The position numbers and the translations under genes were made by a program. The notes beneath the pieces were generated by a model. The model had not been told where the DNA came from. It did not search any database and was given only the letters and a program-made list of their open reading frames with translations. Shown piece by piece: positions 27,695-37,104 of a stretch of DNA of 64,000 bases (the stretch's first letter is position 1; every line of letters starts with the position of its first letter). Origin of the DNA: Arenibacter arenosicollis (lineage in GTDB: Bacteria > Bacteroidota > Bacteroidia > Flavobacteriales > Flavobacteriaceae); the NCBI RefSeq assembly GCF_014397245.1, contig NZ_JACLHY010000001.1, positions 1-64,000 of the forward strand. Reading direction: 5' to 3'.

Positions 27695-29053
27695 TTAATT
27701 GGTAGAATCTTCTTCTCCCATGTAATCCTGTACGGTTCTAAAACCGATGTAACTACGTGCAGAATCCTGGTATTCGTAATCTCTGGTACTTACCTGTAGG
27801 AAATAAGCAACATCTTTCCAAGATCCTCCTCTTATAACTTTTCTTGCATTATTGGTAGATTCTGCATTTGGATTCATCGTAGACACATATTCGTATGAAT
27901 TTGGGTCATAACTACTATTCGTCCATTCAGAAACGTTACCAGCCATGTTGTATAGGTTATAATCGTTGGGCTCATAGGCCTTCGCCTCTACTGTGTACAA
28001 GGCCTGATCGGCAGCATAATCCCCTCGTTGAGGCTTAAAGTTGGCCATAAAACAACCAGTATCACTGATTACATAAGGACCACCCCATGGGTATGTTCCA
28101 CCTTCTATACCTCCTCTAGCAGCATATTCCCATTCCGCTTCGGTCGGTAATCTAAAGCGGTTGACAAATTGCTTGCCTCTACTTTTTTGATCGTCGTTCT
28201 TGTATTTAGTTCTCCAGTTACAAAAAGCCTGGGCCTGTTGCCATGAAACACCCACTACAGGATAATCACTATAGGCATCATGCCAGAAGTAATCGTTGTG
28301 CATTGGTTCATTATAGGAATATGAAAAATCCTTTATCCATACCGTGGTATCCGGATATATTTCCAATTCTTCCTGTTTTATGAAATCCTTTCTACTTCCC
28401 TTTTTGGCACGAGCTGCTGCTTCAATATCCATCCAGGTGTACTTGTATTTCAATTTGGTAACATCTATATTACGTTGCCCGTTATAAGATTCTTCTTCTG
28501 GCAAGTACATGGAATCTACCATGACTTCGGTGTAATACTCATCAGGATATTTAGATATATCCCATATTAAATCTACCCTTTTGTTCAACGCCCTACCTTC
28601 GTAGCCTGTTTCGCCCATACCGGAATAGTTGTTCAGCATATATTTATCGTAGGCAGATAATTTTGTGGTATCGGCATCCTTAAAGGCATATTCGCCTATA
28701 CCTCCATCATCTGGACCTAATCCTAATTCATCTGCTAGTATAGCCAATTTTGTTCTTGCAATGGAATCTTTGACCCATTCTACAAATTGGCGATATTCGC
28801 TATTCGTAATTTCCGTATCATCCATGTAGAAAGATCGAACAGTAACAGTCTTTGTCGGGGCGTTTTGTGTCTGAGCCTGATCCTCCTCACTTTTACCCAT
28901 GATGAACGCTCCTCTAGGAATCAATTCCATACCATAGGGTTTTTCGGGATACCACTTTTTTCCTTGAGCTCCGACCAGCTCTCCTTTTGTTTTGGACCCA
29001 CAACTTGAGAGTAAAAAAACAAATGCTATAGATGACAACAATAGCTTCTTCAT
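27695..29053 (-). CDS. gldK: Gliding motility / T9SS lipoprotein GldK
   Basis: A 452-residue outer-membrane lipoprotein (lipobox LSSC, Cys18) with a formylglycine-generating-enzyme fold: PRGAFIMGKSEED, FYMDDTEITNSEYRQFVEW, RLPTEAEWEYAARGG, NLYNMAGNVSEW and a closing YIGFRTV. The catalytic cysteines of true FGE are absent near GGSWKDVAYF, in keeping with a structural role. GldK makes the periplasmic ring of the type IX secretion system with GldN. It is the first gld gene, 115 nt after the ureohydrolase-like gene; a small hairpin lies in that gap. Confidence 0.96.
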   Translation of the reverse strand: MKKLLLSSIAFVFLLSSCGSKTKGELVGAQGKKWYPEKPYGMELIPRGAFIMGKSEEDQAQTQNAPTKTVTVRSFYMDDTEITNSEYRQFVEWVKDSIARTKLAILADELGLGPDDGGIGEYAFKDADTTKLSAYDKYMLNNYSGMGETGYEGRALNKRVDLIWDISKYPDEYYTEVMVDSMYLPEEESYNGQRNIDVTKLKYKYTWMDIEAAARAKKGSRKDFIKQEELEIYPDTTVWIKDFSYSYNEPMHNDYFWHDAYSDYPVVGVSWQQAQAFCNWRTKYKNDDQKSRGKQFVNRFRLPTEAEWEYAARGGIEGGTYPWGGPYVISDTGCFMANFKPQRGDYAADQALYTVEAKAYEPNDYNLYNMAGNVSEWTNSSYDPNSYEYVSTMNPNAESTNNARKVIRGGSWKDVAYFLQVSTRDYEYQDSARSYIGFRTVQDYMGEEDSTN

Positions 29054-29133
29054 ACGTTAGGTTAAATTTCGATTATGATTATAAAAGCAAACACAAGTAT
29101 TATTCTCTAAAACTTATTTTTAAATAATTTATT

Positions 29134-29153
29134 GTATAAAATTTGTTTTATAC
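29134..29153. repeat. AT-rich hairpin between the ureohydrolase-like gene and gldK
   Basis: An 8-bp perfect stem (GTATAAAA / TTTTATAC) with a TTTG loop. It is not followed by a T-run on the minus strand, so it is a weak attenuator, an RNA-processing site or a regulator site rather than a classical terminator. Confidence 0.4.
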
Positions 29154-29168
29154 CCTAAAATTATTATT

Positions 29169-30323
29169 TCAATTAAACCCTTTTTTGTAGGCTTTAAACC
29201 ACCGCTCAGGAATATTTTGATTACATGCATCTAGATAATCCAATTCGGTGCATGGTAATAACGCAGGTGAATTTGTTTTAGTATGTGAAGTTAAAATTGA
29301 AGGTACCTCTACCCACCATCTTTCGCTAAGATGACTTTTATAGAAGATAAGGGACTCATCTTCGGTAGGTACGGTATACTTGGTGAAGTCGTTACTACTA
29401 TTGGGCAACTCTTGAATCCTAAAGTTCAGCCCCTCTATAAAATACCATATTATTTGTGCGACAAGTTGAAAGGATTGATTACTATTCTCGCATTCGTATA
29501 TCCCAAAAACGGATACATTATCGCTTATACCGGCATATCTTGCTATGGCACAAATTTCCCTCCCGTTAAAACCGTTGGGTGAAAAATTTCTGGAATAGCC
29601 TATATCGGCGGCACGTATGGCACGTGCATCCAAACTTACCACATGGGCATTCCTTAGCACAGGTTCTGCCAGGGTAATGTTGGAAATTAATTCCCCCAAC
29701 CTATAGGAATCAAAGAAAAGTCGTTCCATAAGGTCCAATTCTTCCTGGGAATTAAAATAACTTTGATACCCTATATTGGAAAAATTAAAAAGATTGTTGG
29801 GTTTGTCGGTAATTATTTTACTCATATAGGAATGGGAAGAAATAAGTTCTTCGTCCATCCCAAAATCGAACCTGCTGTCTATTGACACCAAATTGACCAT
29901 ATTTTTAAGTCCGTCAAAAGCCCTATAAGTGGGATAGGTTAGGTCTTGGGTAGCGCCAATTACAATGGGAATAATATTTTCTTCCAATAATCCGGCAACA
30001 ATTTCCTTAACTACGAAATAGGTGTCCTCTACGGTCTCACCTTCCTCTATATCGCCCAAATCTACAATGGAACAGTTCCAATTGCCCAACATTAAATTAT
30101 AAAGCTGAAGCCTGATTTCCGAGATATCCAGTCGTTCTGGTTTCTTCTCGAAAGCATTCCTGGATTCGTTAACTCCCAGTATAGCTACACTAACATTTGC
30201 CAATACCGGAAGACCATGCCGTGCAGTATGCATATAAACGTGTTTCCCCAATGCTTGGGCCGGTAGTAATTCGCAGTGGGCCAATACCCTATCACTAACG
30301 GGTACTAAAAAATCGAATGCCAT
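29169..30323 (-). CDS. Ureohydrolase-fold protein (formimidoylglutamase-like), probable pseudoenzyme
   Basis: A 384-residue protein with the arginase/formimidoylglutamase fold, usually annotated as formimidoylglutamase. Reading its metal site against arginase shows losses: the GGDHS motif is GATQD (Gln126 for the ligand His), DAHxD is DSRFD (D149, Arg151, D153), and SxDxDxxDP is SLDARAIRAAD (D231, Arg233). Three of six Mn ligands are therefore replaced, so ordinary ureohydrolase activity is unlikely. It has no signal peptide. It starts 1 nt after the topA stop and precedes gldK, and no other histidine-degradation gene is nearby. A cytoplasmic binding or regulatory role is more likely; a link to T9SS is inferred only from position. 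Confidence 0.8.
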   Translation of the reverse strand: MAFDFLVPVSDRVLAHCELLPAQALGKHVYMHTARHGLPVLANVSVAILGVNESRNAFEKKPERLDISEIRLQLYNLMLGNWNCSIVDLGDIEEGETVEDTYFVVKEIVAGLLEENIIPIVIGATQDLTYPTYRAFDGLKNMVNLVSIDSRFDFGMDEELISSHSYMSKIITDKPNNLFNFSNIGYQSYFNSQEELDLMERLFFDSYRLGELISNITLAEPVLRNAHVVSLDARAIRAADIGYSRNFSPNGFNGREICAIARYAGISDNVSVFGIYECENSNQSFQLVAQIIWYFIEGLNFRIQELPNSSNDFTKYTVPTEDESLIFYKSHLSERWWVEVPSILTSHTKTNSPALLPCTELDYLDACNQNIPERWFKAYKKGFN

Positions 30324-30324
30324 A

Positions 30325-32814
30325 TTATTTTTTAGCCTTAGGTTTCGCTTTAGTTTTTTTCTTAGGTGCTTTTTTTGCTATTAATTCCTGTGCTTCTTTA
30401 AGGGAAATCTTGGTAGCATCCACATCTTTGGACACCTCCACTTTTATTTTACCCTTAATAATGGAATGCCTTCCCCATCTCGCCTTTTCTATACGAATTC
30501 CTTCCTCTGGCCATTCCTGGATCAACTTATCAATTTCCTTTTGTTTTTTGGCCTCTATGATCTCTTCAATATCCTGTTTGGAAAGATTATCAAAGTCATA
30601 TTTCTTACTTACATTGATAAACATTCCGTCCCATTTAATAAATGGTCCAAACCTACCAACTCCTTTGGTAACATCCTTGTCCTCGTAGGTAGTTATAGGG
30701 GCATCTGCTTTTTGTTTCTCCTTAATAAGCTCTACAGCGCGGTCCATATCTATCTCCATGGCATTTTCATCCTTGCCAAGGGAAACAAACTTTTTGCCAA
30801 ATCTTATATAGGGACCAAACCTACCTACATTGGCTTCTACTTCCTCCCCTTCGTACTCTCCAAGTTTTCTTGGCAACTTAAACAGATCCATAGCTTCTTC
30901 ATAGCTAATGGTATTTAGGGACTGGTCCGGTAACAGACTGGCAAACAACGGTTTTTCCTCATCATCTACGGTACCTACTTGCACCATGGGTCCAAAGCGG
31001 CCCAATCTTACCGAGACCTGTCTTCCGGTCTTGGGATCGGTCCCCAAAACACGTTCGCCACTGGCCCTATCGGCATTTTCTTCCACATCCAGTACCTTGG
31101 GGTGAAAATCCCCATAAAAATCCTTCAATACTTTTTGCCAATCCTCATCCCCTGAAGCAATCTCATCAAAATCTTCTTCCACTTTAGCCGTGAAATGATA
31201 ATCCAAAATTGTTTCGAAATGACTTACCAAGAAATCGGTTACTATCATTCCAATATCTGTTGGGACCAATTTACCTTTGTCGGATCCCACATTTTCGGAT
31301 AAATCTTTGGCAGTAAGTTTATCGGATTTCAACAATAACTGTACGTAATTCCTCTCCGTGCCCTCAATGGTACCCTTCTCTACATAGCCTCTATTTTGAA
31401 TTGTGGAAATAGTAGGCGCATAGGTAGACGGTCTTCCTATTCCAAGTTCTTCCAGTTTCTTTACCAAAGACGCTTCCGTAAATCTATATGGAGCCCTGGA
31501 AAAGCGCTCTGTTGCCGTTATATAATTGTTAATTAGCTTTTCACCCTCTTTCATTGCCGGAAGCATTCCTTCCTGCTCTTCACTTATATCTTCTTCATCT
31601 GTTCCTTCCAAGTATACCTTTAGAAAACCATCAAATTTGATTACCTCCCCGTTAGCGGTAAATTCTTCTTTATGGGTATTGGATTTTATTTTAACATTGG
31701 TGCGTTCCAATTCTGCATCACTCATTTGTGAGGCCAAGGTACGTTTCCAAATAAGTTCGTATAGTTTGGATTGATCCCTTTCCAAAGAAGGGGACTGATT
31801 GGTCATCTCCGTTGGTCGAATGGCCTCATGGGCCTCCTGCGCACCCTTGGATTTTCCGGTAAAATTCCTAACCTTACTGTACTCTTTACCGTAATTACTT
31901 ATAATGGCATCCTTTGCCGCATCTATGGCATCTTTGGAAAGATTAACACTATCCGTTCTCATATAGGTTATTAACCCTGCCTCGTACAAGCGTTGTGCCA
32001 CCTGCATGGTCCTTGAAACTGAAAAATACAATTTCCTTGATGCTTCTTGCTGTAATGTTGAAGTTGTAAATGGAGCAGCCGGTGATTTTTTGGCCGGTTT
32101 CTTATCCAGTGAAGCAACGGAAAAATTGGCTCCTATATTTTCCTTAAGGAAAGCTTCCGCCTCTTTCTGGCTGGCATAGGTCTTATTTAACTTGGCTGTA
32201 AATATACTGCCCTCATTGGTTTTGAATTCGGCCGATGTTCTAAACGCTGCTTCAGGATTAAAGGCTTCTATATCCCGTTCCCTTTCCACAATCAACCTAA
32301 CCGCTACAGATTGAACCCTACCCGCAGATAATCCCGGTTTAATTTTTTTCCACAGTACGGGGGAAAGTTCATAACCCACCAATCTATCCAACACTCTTCT
32401 GGCCTGTTGGGCGTTGACCAAATTGTAATTTATTTCCCTAGGATTTTCAATTGCCTTCTGAATGGCAGATTTTGTAATGGAATTAAATACTATCCTCTTG
32501 GTTTTATTCTTATCCAACTTTAACTCCTCGGCCAAGTGCCAGGAAATAGCCTCTCCCTCCCGGTCCTCATCACTAGCGAGCCATATAGTTTCGGCTTTGT
32601 CCGCCAAATCCCTAAGTTTTTTCACCAAGGCTTTTTTATCCTTGTCAACAATATATTTAGGGGCAAAATTATTATCCACATCCACTCCCAATTCTTTGGA
32701 AGGTAAATCGGCAATATGCCCAAAACTGGACTCTACCTTATAATCCTTTCCTAAAAATTTTTCAATTGTTTTTGCTTTAGCCGGGGACTCTACGATTACT
32801 AAATTCTTTGCCAT
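30325..32814 (-). CDS. topA: DNA topoisomerase I
   Basis: An 829-residue type IA topoisomerase. The Toprim domain is at the N terminus (LVIVESPAKAKTIEKFLG; SDEDREGEAISWHL with the acidic triad), and the catalytic tyrosine is in GLITYMRTDSVNLS. The C terminus has several Topo_C repeat modules (GRFGPMVQVG, GRFGPYIRFG, GRFGPFIKW) and ends in a lysine-rich tail (KKKTKAKPKAKK). It relaxes negative supercoils. It is the first gene of a unit with the ureohydrolase-like gene, with which it is nearly contiguous. Standard length. Confidence 0.97.
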   Translation of the reverse strand: MAKNLVIVESPAKAKTIEKFLGKDYKVESSFGHIADLPSKELGVDVDNNFAPKYIVDKDKKALVKKLRDLADKAETIWLASDEDREGEAISWHLAEELKLDKNKTKRIVFNSITKSAIQKAIENPREINYNLVNAQQARRVLDRLVGYELSPVLWKKIKPGLSAGRVQSVAVRLIVERERDIEAFNPEAAFRTSAEFKTNEGSIFTAKLNKTYASQKEAEAFLKENIGANFSVASLDKKPAKKSPAAPFTTSTLQQEASRKLYFSVSRTMQVAQRLYEAGLITYMRTDSVNLSKDAIDAAKDAIISNYGKEYSKVRNFTGKSKGAQEAHEAIRPTEMTNQSPSLERDQSKLYELIWKRTLASQMSDAELERTNVKIKSNTHKEEFTANGEVIKFDGFLKVYLEGTDEEDISEEQEGMLPAMKEGEKLINNYITATERFSRAPYRFTEASLVKKLEELGIGRPSTYAPTISTIQNRGYVEKGTIEGTERNYVQLLLKSDKLTAKDLSENVGSDKGKLVPTDIGMIVTDFLVSHFETILDYHFTAKVEEDFDEIASGDEDWQKVLKDFYGDFHPKVLDVEENADRASGERVLGTDPKTGRQVSVRLGRFGPMVQVGTVDDEEKPLFASLLPDQSLNTISYEEAMDLFKLPRKLGEYEGEEVEANVGRFGPYIRFGKKFVSLGKDENAMEIDMDRAVELIKEKQKADAPITTYEDKDVTKGVGRFGPFIKWDGMFINVSKKYDFDNLSKQDIEEIIEAKKQKEIDKLIQEWPEEGIRIEKARWGRHSIIKGKIKVEVSKDVDATKISLKEAQELIAKKAPKKKTKAKPKAKK

Positions 32815-32886
32815 TAACTAGTTTTTGGTGACACAAAAGTATATCAATTTTTTTATTTAACGGATTTTCATTTGTACCACCATAAA

Positions 32887-32914
32887 AAAACACCCCTATT
32901 TCAAGGGGTGTTTT
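32887..32914 (-). terminator. Terminator of the LVIVD gene
   Basis: An 11-bp stem (AAAACACCCCT / AGGGGTGTTTT) with a 6-nt loop, followed on the minus strand by a run of T. It lies 18 nt past the LVIVD gene stop. Confidence 0.9.
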
Positions 32915-32931
32915 AAATTATTTCGCATCTA

Positions 32932-34179
32932 TTAATTAAGCTTAAATGTGCTTATAAGCTTTATTTTATTTTCCAAATATTCATATTGATAAATGACTTC
33001 TTCCCCGATCATTAGCAAATTATCCTCCATTGGAATAACATCAAAAGTATTGATATCTTTGAAATGATTTAGCTGCACCAAATTTTGAACATCTGTTTTA
33101 TCATAGACCTTAAGTCCCGAAGTCCCGTCACAAACAAATAGTTTTTCAGCTTTTATCCCCAAGCCATAAGGACCATCCAGGGGATAGGTCTTAACCAATT
33201 CGGGGTTTGTAATATCTGAAATATCTACGATAAAGAGGCCACTTTCCGTGGCACCGCACATATTGCCTCCCCTTAGGGTTACATAGGCATAATCGCCATC
33301 AACCACCACAGGATCACAGGCTGTTCCGTGCTGAAATTCGGAAATCAAGGTAGGTGTGGCCGGTGATGAGATATCATAAATATACATACCGCGCATGCTC
33401 CCTAAAAATAATTGATCACCTCTATTAAAGATTGTTTCAATGTCAAAACCGGCATAAACGTCCTCCAAATCCTTGGGATTCTCCAAGTCCTGAATATTGA
33501 ATACATTAATATTATGACTATCCACAGCGTACAAATAATCGTTTACTATTTTAAAGCGAGCCAAGGACCCGCCTTGCCCTGTAGGTGAAGCATTTTGGGA
33601 GGCATTGGCCAGCATAATATCAAACTCACGTGAAAACTGAACTTCCACTTCTTCTATCAGCCTTCTTTCTTTTATCGTTTCCCATCCAATTACAATGTCG
33701 TTCTGATAGTCTATATCCTGCCATTCATAAATATCTACCTCAAAAGGAAAAACCACATTATCCCTTAGAACATCCTCCAAACGGTTTACCATTTTAACAT
33801 TATTGATATCGGATATATCGAGAACGATCAAATCGGTAATACTATCGGCATATAAATAATCACCCTTTACCGAGACATCAACGTTTCCAGGTATTTTAAT
33901 AAAGGCTATTTTCTTAGGGGCTTTGGGATTGCTATTATCCACTACGTGAACCCCTTTATATTTGTCATTGACAAATATAAATTCCCCATATACATAAATT
34001 TTTCCGGATTCGTTTAAAGGAATGGGAGCTATGATATCTACATCCTTTTTAAAATCGGCTTTGCTCATGGTTATCGGCTTGGCCACCAAGTACTCGGCAT
34101 ATTTGCCATCATCCTCATCATTACAGGAAACAATCCCAAGGGTAGCCAGTACAAAAAATAGTAATATTATGTTTCTCAT
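32932..34179 (-). CDS. LVIVD-repeat surface lipoprotein
   Basis: The frame extends to 34218, but the ATG at 34179 begins the real signal peptide (MRNIILLFFVLATLGIVSC, lipobox IVSC), giving 415 residues. The mature protein is built of LVIVD-type beta-propeller repeats: GVHVVDNSNPKAP, LIVLDISDINN, INVFNIQDLENP, MYIYDISSPATP, LFIVDISDITNP and LKVYDKTDVQN. A propeller of this kind is usually a binding or scaffold surface. Function is unknown. It stands between topA and miaB with its own terminator. Confidence 0.88.
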   Translation of the reverse strand: MRNIILLFFVLATLGIVSCNDEDDGKYAEYLVAKPITMSKADFKKDVDIIAPIPLNESGKIYVYGEFIFVNDKYKGVHVVDNSNPKAPKKIAFIKIPGNVDVSVKGDYLYADSITDLIVLDISDINNVKMVNRLEDVLRDNVVFPFEVDIYEWQDIDYQNDIVIGWETIKERRLIEEVEVQFSREFDIMLANASQNASPTGQGGSLARFKIVNDYLYAVDSHNINVFNIQDLENPKDLEDVYAGFDIETIFNRGDQLFLGSMRGMYIYDISSPATPTLISEFQHGTACDPVVVDGDYAYVTLRGGNMCGATESGLFIVDISDITNPELVKTYPLDGPYGLGIKAEKLFVCDGTSGLKVYDKTDVQNLVQLNHFKDINTFDVIPMEDNLLMIGEEVIYQYEYLENKIKLISTFKLN

Positions 34180-34290
34180 ATTGTTAAAGTTATTGGGATT
34201 ACTCTGAAGAGATACCATTGGACTTATAAAGTTGCGTGGATTTTTGAGAAATTTTTAACTGTCAATATGTCATATTTAGGCATATAATAC

Positions 34291-34298
34291 TATCTTTG
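34291..34298 (+). promoter_or_regulatory. Putative -7 box (TATCTTTG) for miaB
   Basis: TATCTTTG matches TAnnTTTG exactly, 35 nt before the preferred miaB ATG. It would start a transcript running through the sigma-54 activator, lptE, TPR gene and secG. Confidence 0.5.
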
Positions 34299-34333
34299 CA
34301 AACTCTTAAAGATGACGATGAATGCATAATAAA

Positions 34334-35779
34334 ATGGAGAAGACTATAGACGAATCTGTTCAAGGAACTGCCATAACCATTGCGGAAAAAGAAAATAGCA
34401 CTAGAAAACTATATATAGAAAGCTATGGTTGCGCCATGAACTTTTCAGATAGTGAAATTGTTGCCTCTATACTGGCCAATGAAGGCTTTAGCACTACCCA
34501 GGATTTAGAAGATGCCGACTTGGTATTGGTAAATACCTGTTCTATCCGCGAAAAGGCGGAACTCACCATTCGCAAGCGATTGGAAAAGTTTAATGCCGTT
34601 AAAAGACACAGGCCACATATGAAGGTAGGTGTTCTTGGCTGTATGGCAGAAAGGCTAAAAACGAAATTACTGGAGGAAGAAAAAATTGTGGATATGGTAG
34701 TAGGCCCGGATGCTTATAAGGACTTGCCCAATCTTATTCAAGAGGTGGATGATGGCAGAAATGCAGTAAACGTAATCCTATCCAAAGAGGAAACCTATGG
34801 GGACATCTCCCCGGTACGTCTCAATACCAATGGCGTTACTGCCTTTGTATCCATTACCCGTGGTTGTGATAATATGTGTACTTTTTGCGTAGTTCCCTTT
34901 ACCCGGGGACGGGAACGCAGCCGAGACCCACAATCCATTTTAGAAGAAGTAAACGACCTTGCCAGTAAAGGATTTAAGGAAATTACACTGTTGGGACAAA
35001 ATGTGGACAGCTACCTTTGGTATGGCGGTGGATTAAAAAAGGGATTCGAAAAAGCGACGGAAATGCAAAAAGCAACGGCTGTTAATTTTTCCAATCTATT
35101 GGAATTGGTAGCCTTGGCGCAACCAAAATTGCGTATCCGATTTTCTACTTCCAATCCGCAGGATATGACCTTGGATGTGGTTAGAATTGTAGCAAAATAT
35201 CAGAATATCTGTAATTACATTCATTTGCCCGTGCAAAGCGGAAGCAATAGGATTTTAAAGGAAATGAACAGATTACACACCAGGGAAGAGTATCTGGAAC
35301 TGGTTAAAAATATTAAGGAAATAATTCCGGATTGCACTATATCCCAAGATATGATCACAGGTTTTCCGTCCGAAACGGAAGAAGACCATCAGGATACACT
35401 GTCTTTAATGAAGGAGATACAATATGATTATGGGTATATGTACGCCTATTCCGAAAGGCCTGGCACCGCTGCGGCCAGGAATATGGTAGACGATGTGCCT
35501 CAAGAAGTAAAAAATAGAAGATTAACGGAGATCATTGCCCTACAAAGGGAACACAGTCATATCAGGAGCAAACAACAACTTGGAAAAACTGTGGAGGTTC
35601 TGATAGAGGGTTCCTCCAAAAAATCCGATTTGGATTGGATGGGAAGAAACTCCCAAAGCTTTGTTGTGGTATTTCCTAAGGAAAATTATAAAAAAGGCGA
35701 TTTTGTAAAGGTCGAAATTACAGATTGCACCTCGGGTACTCTAATAGGTAGACCTGTAGGGTATTCCAATAACAATTAG
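34334..35779 (+). CDS. miaB: tRNA-2-methylthio-N6-dimethylallyladenosine synthase MiaB
   Basis: About 481 residues from the second Met, preferred because flavobacterial MiaB proteins begin MEK-like; the frame opens 12 nt earlier. The N-terminal methylthiotransferase domain has three cluster cysteines ([30 protein letters not shown]). The radical-SAM domain has CDNMCTFC, and a TRAM domain lies at the C terminus. It adds the methylthio group to i6A37 of tRNA. First gene of a conserved flavobacterial run: 3 nt separate it from the sigma-54 activator gene. Confidence 0.96.
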   Translation: MEKTIDESVQGTAITIAEKENSTRKLYIESYGCAMNFSDSEIVASILANEGFSTTQDLEDADLVLVNTCSIREKAELTIRKRLEKFNAVKRHRPHMKVGVLGCMAERLKTKLLEEEKIVDMVVGPDAYKDLPNLIQEVDDGRNAVNVILSKEETYGDISPVRLNTNGVTAFVSITRGCDNMCTFCVVPFTRGRERSRDPQSILEEVNDLASKGFKEITLLGQNVDSYLWYGGGLKKGFEKATEMQKATAVNFSNLLELVALAQPKLRIRFSTSNPQDMTLDVVRIVAKYQNICNYIHLPVQSGSNRILKEMNRLHTREEYLELVKNIKEIIPDCTISQDMITGFPSETEEDHQDTLSLMKEIQYDYGYMYAYSERPGTAAARNMVDDVPQEVKNRRLTEIIALQREHSHIRSKQQLGKTVEVLIEGSSKKSDLDWMGRNSQSFVVVFPKENYKKGDFVKVEITDCTSGTLIGRPVGYSNNN

Positions 35780-35782
35780 AAG

Positions 35783-37051
35783 ATGGAATCGATTCAATCA
35801 ATAAAACAGCGCTTTGAAATAATTGGCAACGATGTAAAACTTAATCGTGCCATTGAAAAAGCCATCCAAGTGGCACCGACGGATATCTCCGTATTGGTAA
35901 CCGGCGAAAGCGGTGTTGGAAAGGAAGCTCTTCCTAAAATAATTCACTCCCTTTCACACAGAAAACACGCTAAATATATAGCTGTCAACTGTGGAGCTAT
36001 TCCCGAAGGCACCATAGACAGTGAGCTTTTTGGACATGAAAAAGGTGCTTTTACCGGAGCAACGGCCACTAGAAGCGGTTATTTTGAGGTAGCCGATGGC
36101 GGAACCATATTTTTGGATGAAGTTGGAGAACTGCCTTTGACCACCCAAGTACGCCTTTTAAGGGTATTGGAAAATGGTGAATTTTTAAAAGTAGGCTCCT
36201 CCCAGGTACAAAAAACAGATGTAAGAATTGTGGCTGCGACCAATATCAACATGTTCGAAGCCATTAAAAAGGAAAAATTTAGGGAAGACCTATATTATCG
36301 TCTGAGTACTGTTGAAATCAACATCCCCCCCTTACGCGAGCGCAAGGAAGACATACACTTATTATTCAGGAAATTTGCGTCAGATTTTGGTCAGAAATAC
36401 AAAATGCCCACTATCCGCTTGGATGATGATGCGGTACAGCTGTTGCTAAAATACAGATGGCCTGGAAACATTAGACAGTTAAGGAATATTGCGGAACAGG
36501 TTTCTGTCTTGGAGGAAAGCAGGCTTATTACCCTAGCTACCTTAAACGGTTACCTACCCAATTCCAGCAATTCCAATTTGCCAGCCGTTGTTGGAAAAGA
36601 AAAAAAAGAGGGCGATTTTAGTACGGAAAGGGAAATATTGTACAAAGTGCTTTTTGATATGAAAGGCGATTTGAACGATTTAAAAAAATTAACACTGGAG
36701 TTGCTTAAACACAACGACAGCGAGAAGGTACAGGAAGAAAACGAAAATCTTATCCGAAAGATTTATGGTGACGATGAGGAAGATTACACGGAACAAGAGG
36801 AAAGCACAAATAAAATTTTACAGCTTCCCGAGCCGTATTCAGAAAAACCGATTGTTAAAACTCCCCCAGTAGATAAGTATGATTTTGCAGAGGAAATACA
36901 AGAGGAAGAAACCCTATCTTTACAGGATAAGGAAATAGAGCTCATAAAAAAATCCTTGGAACGAAATAAGGGCAAAAGAAAAGCAGCCTCAGCAGAATTG
37001 GGCATCTCGGAACGCACCCTTTATCGTAAAATAAAACAGTACGACCTTTAG
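35783..37051 (+). CDS. Sigma-54-dependent activator lacking an N-terminal sensor domain
   Basis: A 422-residue AAA+ activator. The AAA+ domain begins almost at once: Walker A GESGVGKE (41-48), the sigma-54 contact loop GAFTGA intact at 88-93, Walker B GGTIFLDEVGEL, and the LRERKEDI sensor region. A Fis-type helix-turn-helix closes the protein (KRKAASAELGISERTLYRKI). There is no receiver, GAF or PAS domain in front, so activity is either constitutive or controlled by a partner protein, as with PspF. Between the AAA+ and HTH lies a long acidic linker (about 270-375). Its targets are unknown; a sigma-54-type promoter lies in front of groES in this window. A 7-bp tandem repeat begins right after its stop. 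Confidence 0.93.
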   Translation: MESIQSIKQRFEIIGNDVKLNRAIEKAIQVAPTDISVLVTGESGVGKEALPKIIHSLSHRKHAKYIAVNCGAIPEGTIDSELFGHEKGAFTGATATRSGYFEVADGGTIFLDEVGELPLTTQVRLLRVLENGEFLKVGSSQVQKTDVRIVAATNINMFEAIKKEKFREDLYYRLSTVEINIPPLRERKEDIHLLFRKFASDFGQKYKMPTIRLDDDAVQLLLKYRWPGNIRQLRNIAEQVSVLEESRLITLATLNGYLPNSSNSNLPAVVGKEKKEGDFSTEREILYKVLFDMKGDLNDLKKLTLELLKHNDSEKVQEENENLIRKIYGDDEEDYTEQEESTNKILQLPEPYSEKPIVKTPPVDKYDFAEEIQEEETLSLQDKEIELIKKSLERNKGKRKAASAELGISERTLYRKIKQYDL

Positions 37052-37083
37052 CAGTAGTCAGTAGTCAGTAGTCAGTAGTCAGT
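37052..37083. repeat. Heptanucleotide tandem repeat (CAGTAGT)n
   Basis: Four full copies of CAGTAGT plus CAGT start at the first base after the sigma-54 activator stop and end 21 nt before the lptE ATG. The unit is perfect. Copy number could vary by slippage. Confidence 0.95.
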
Positions 37084-37104
37084 AAAAAATACAAAAAGAA
37101 ATTA

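Noticed and set aside
29169-30323. Calling the ureohydrolase-fold protein an active formimidoylglutamase (hutG)
   Set aside because: Three metal ligands are replaced and no histidine-degradation gene is nearby, so the enzyme name would mislead.
37052-37083. The short repeat array as a CRISPR
   Set aside because: Unit is 7 bp with no spacers and there are no cas genes.
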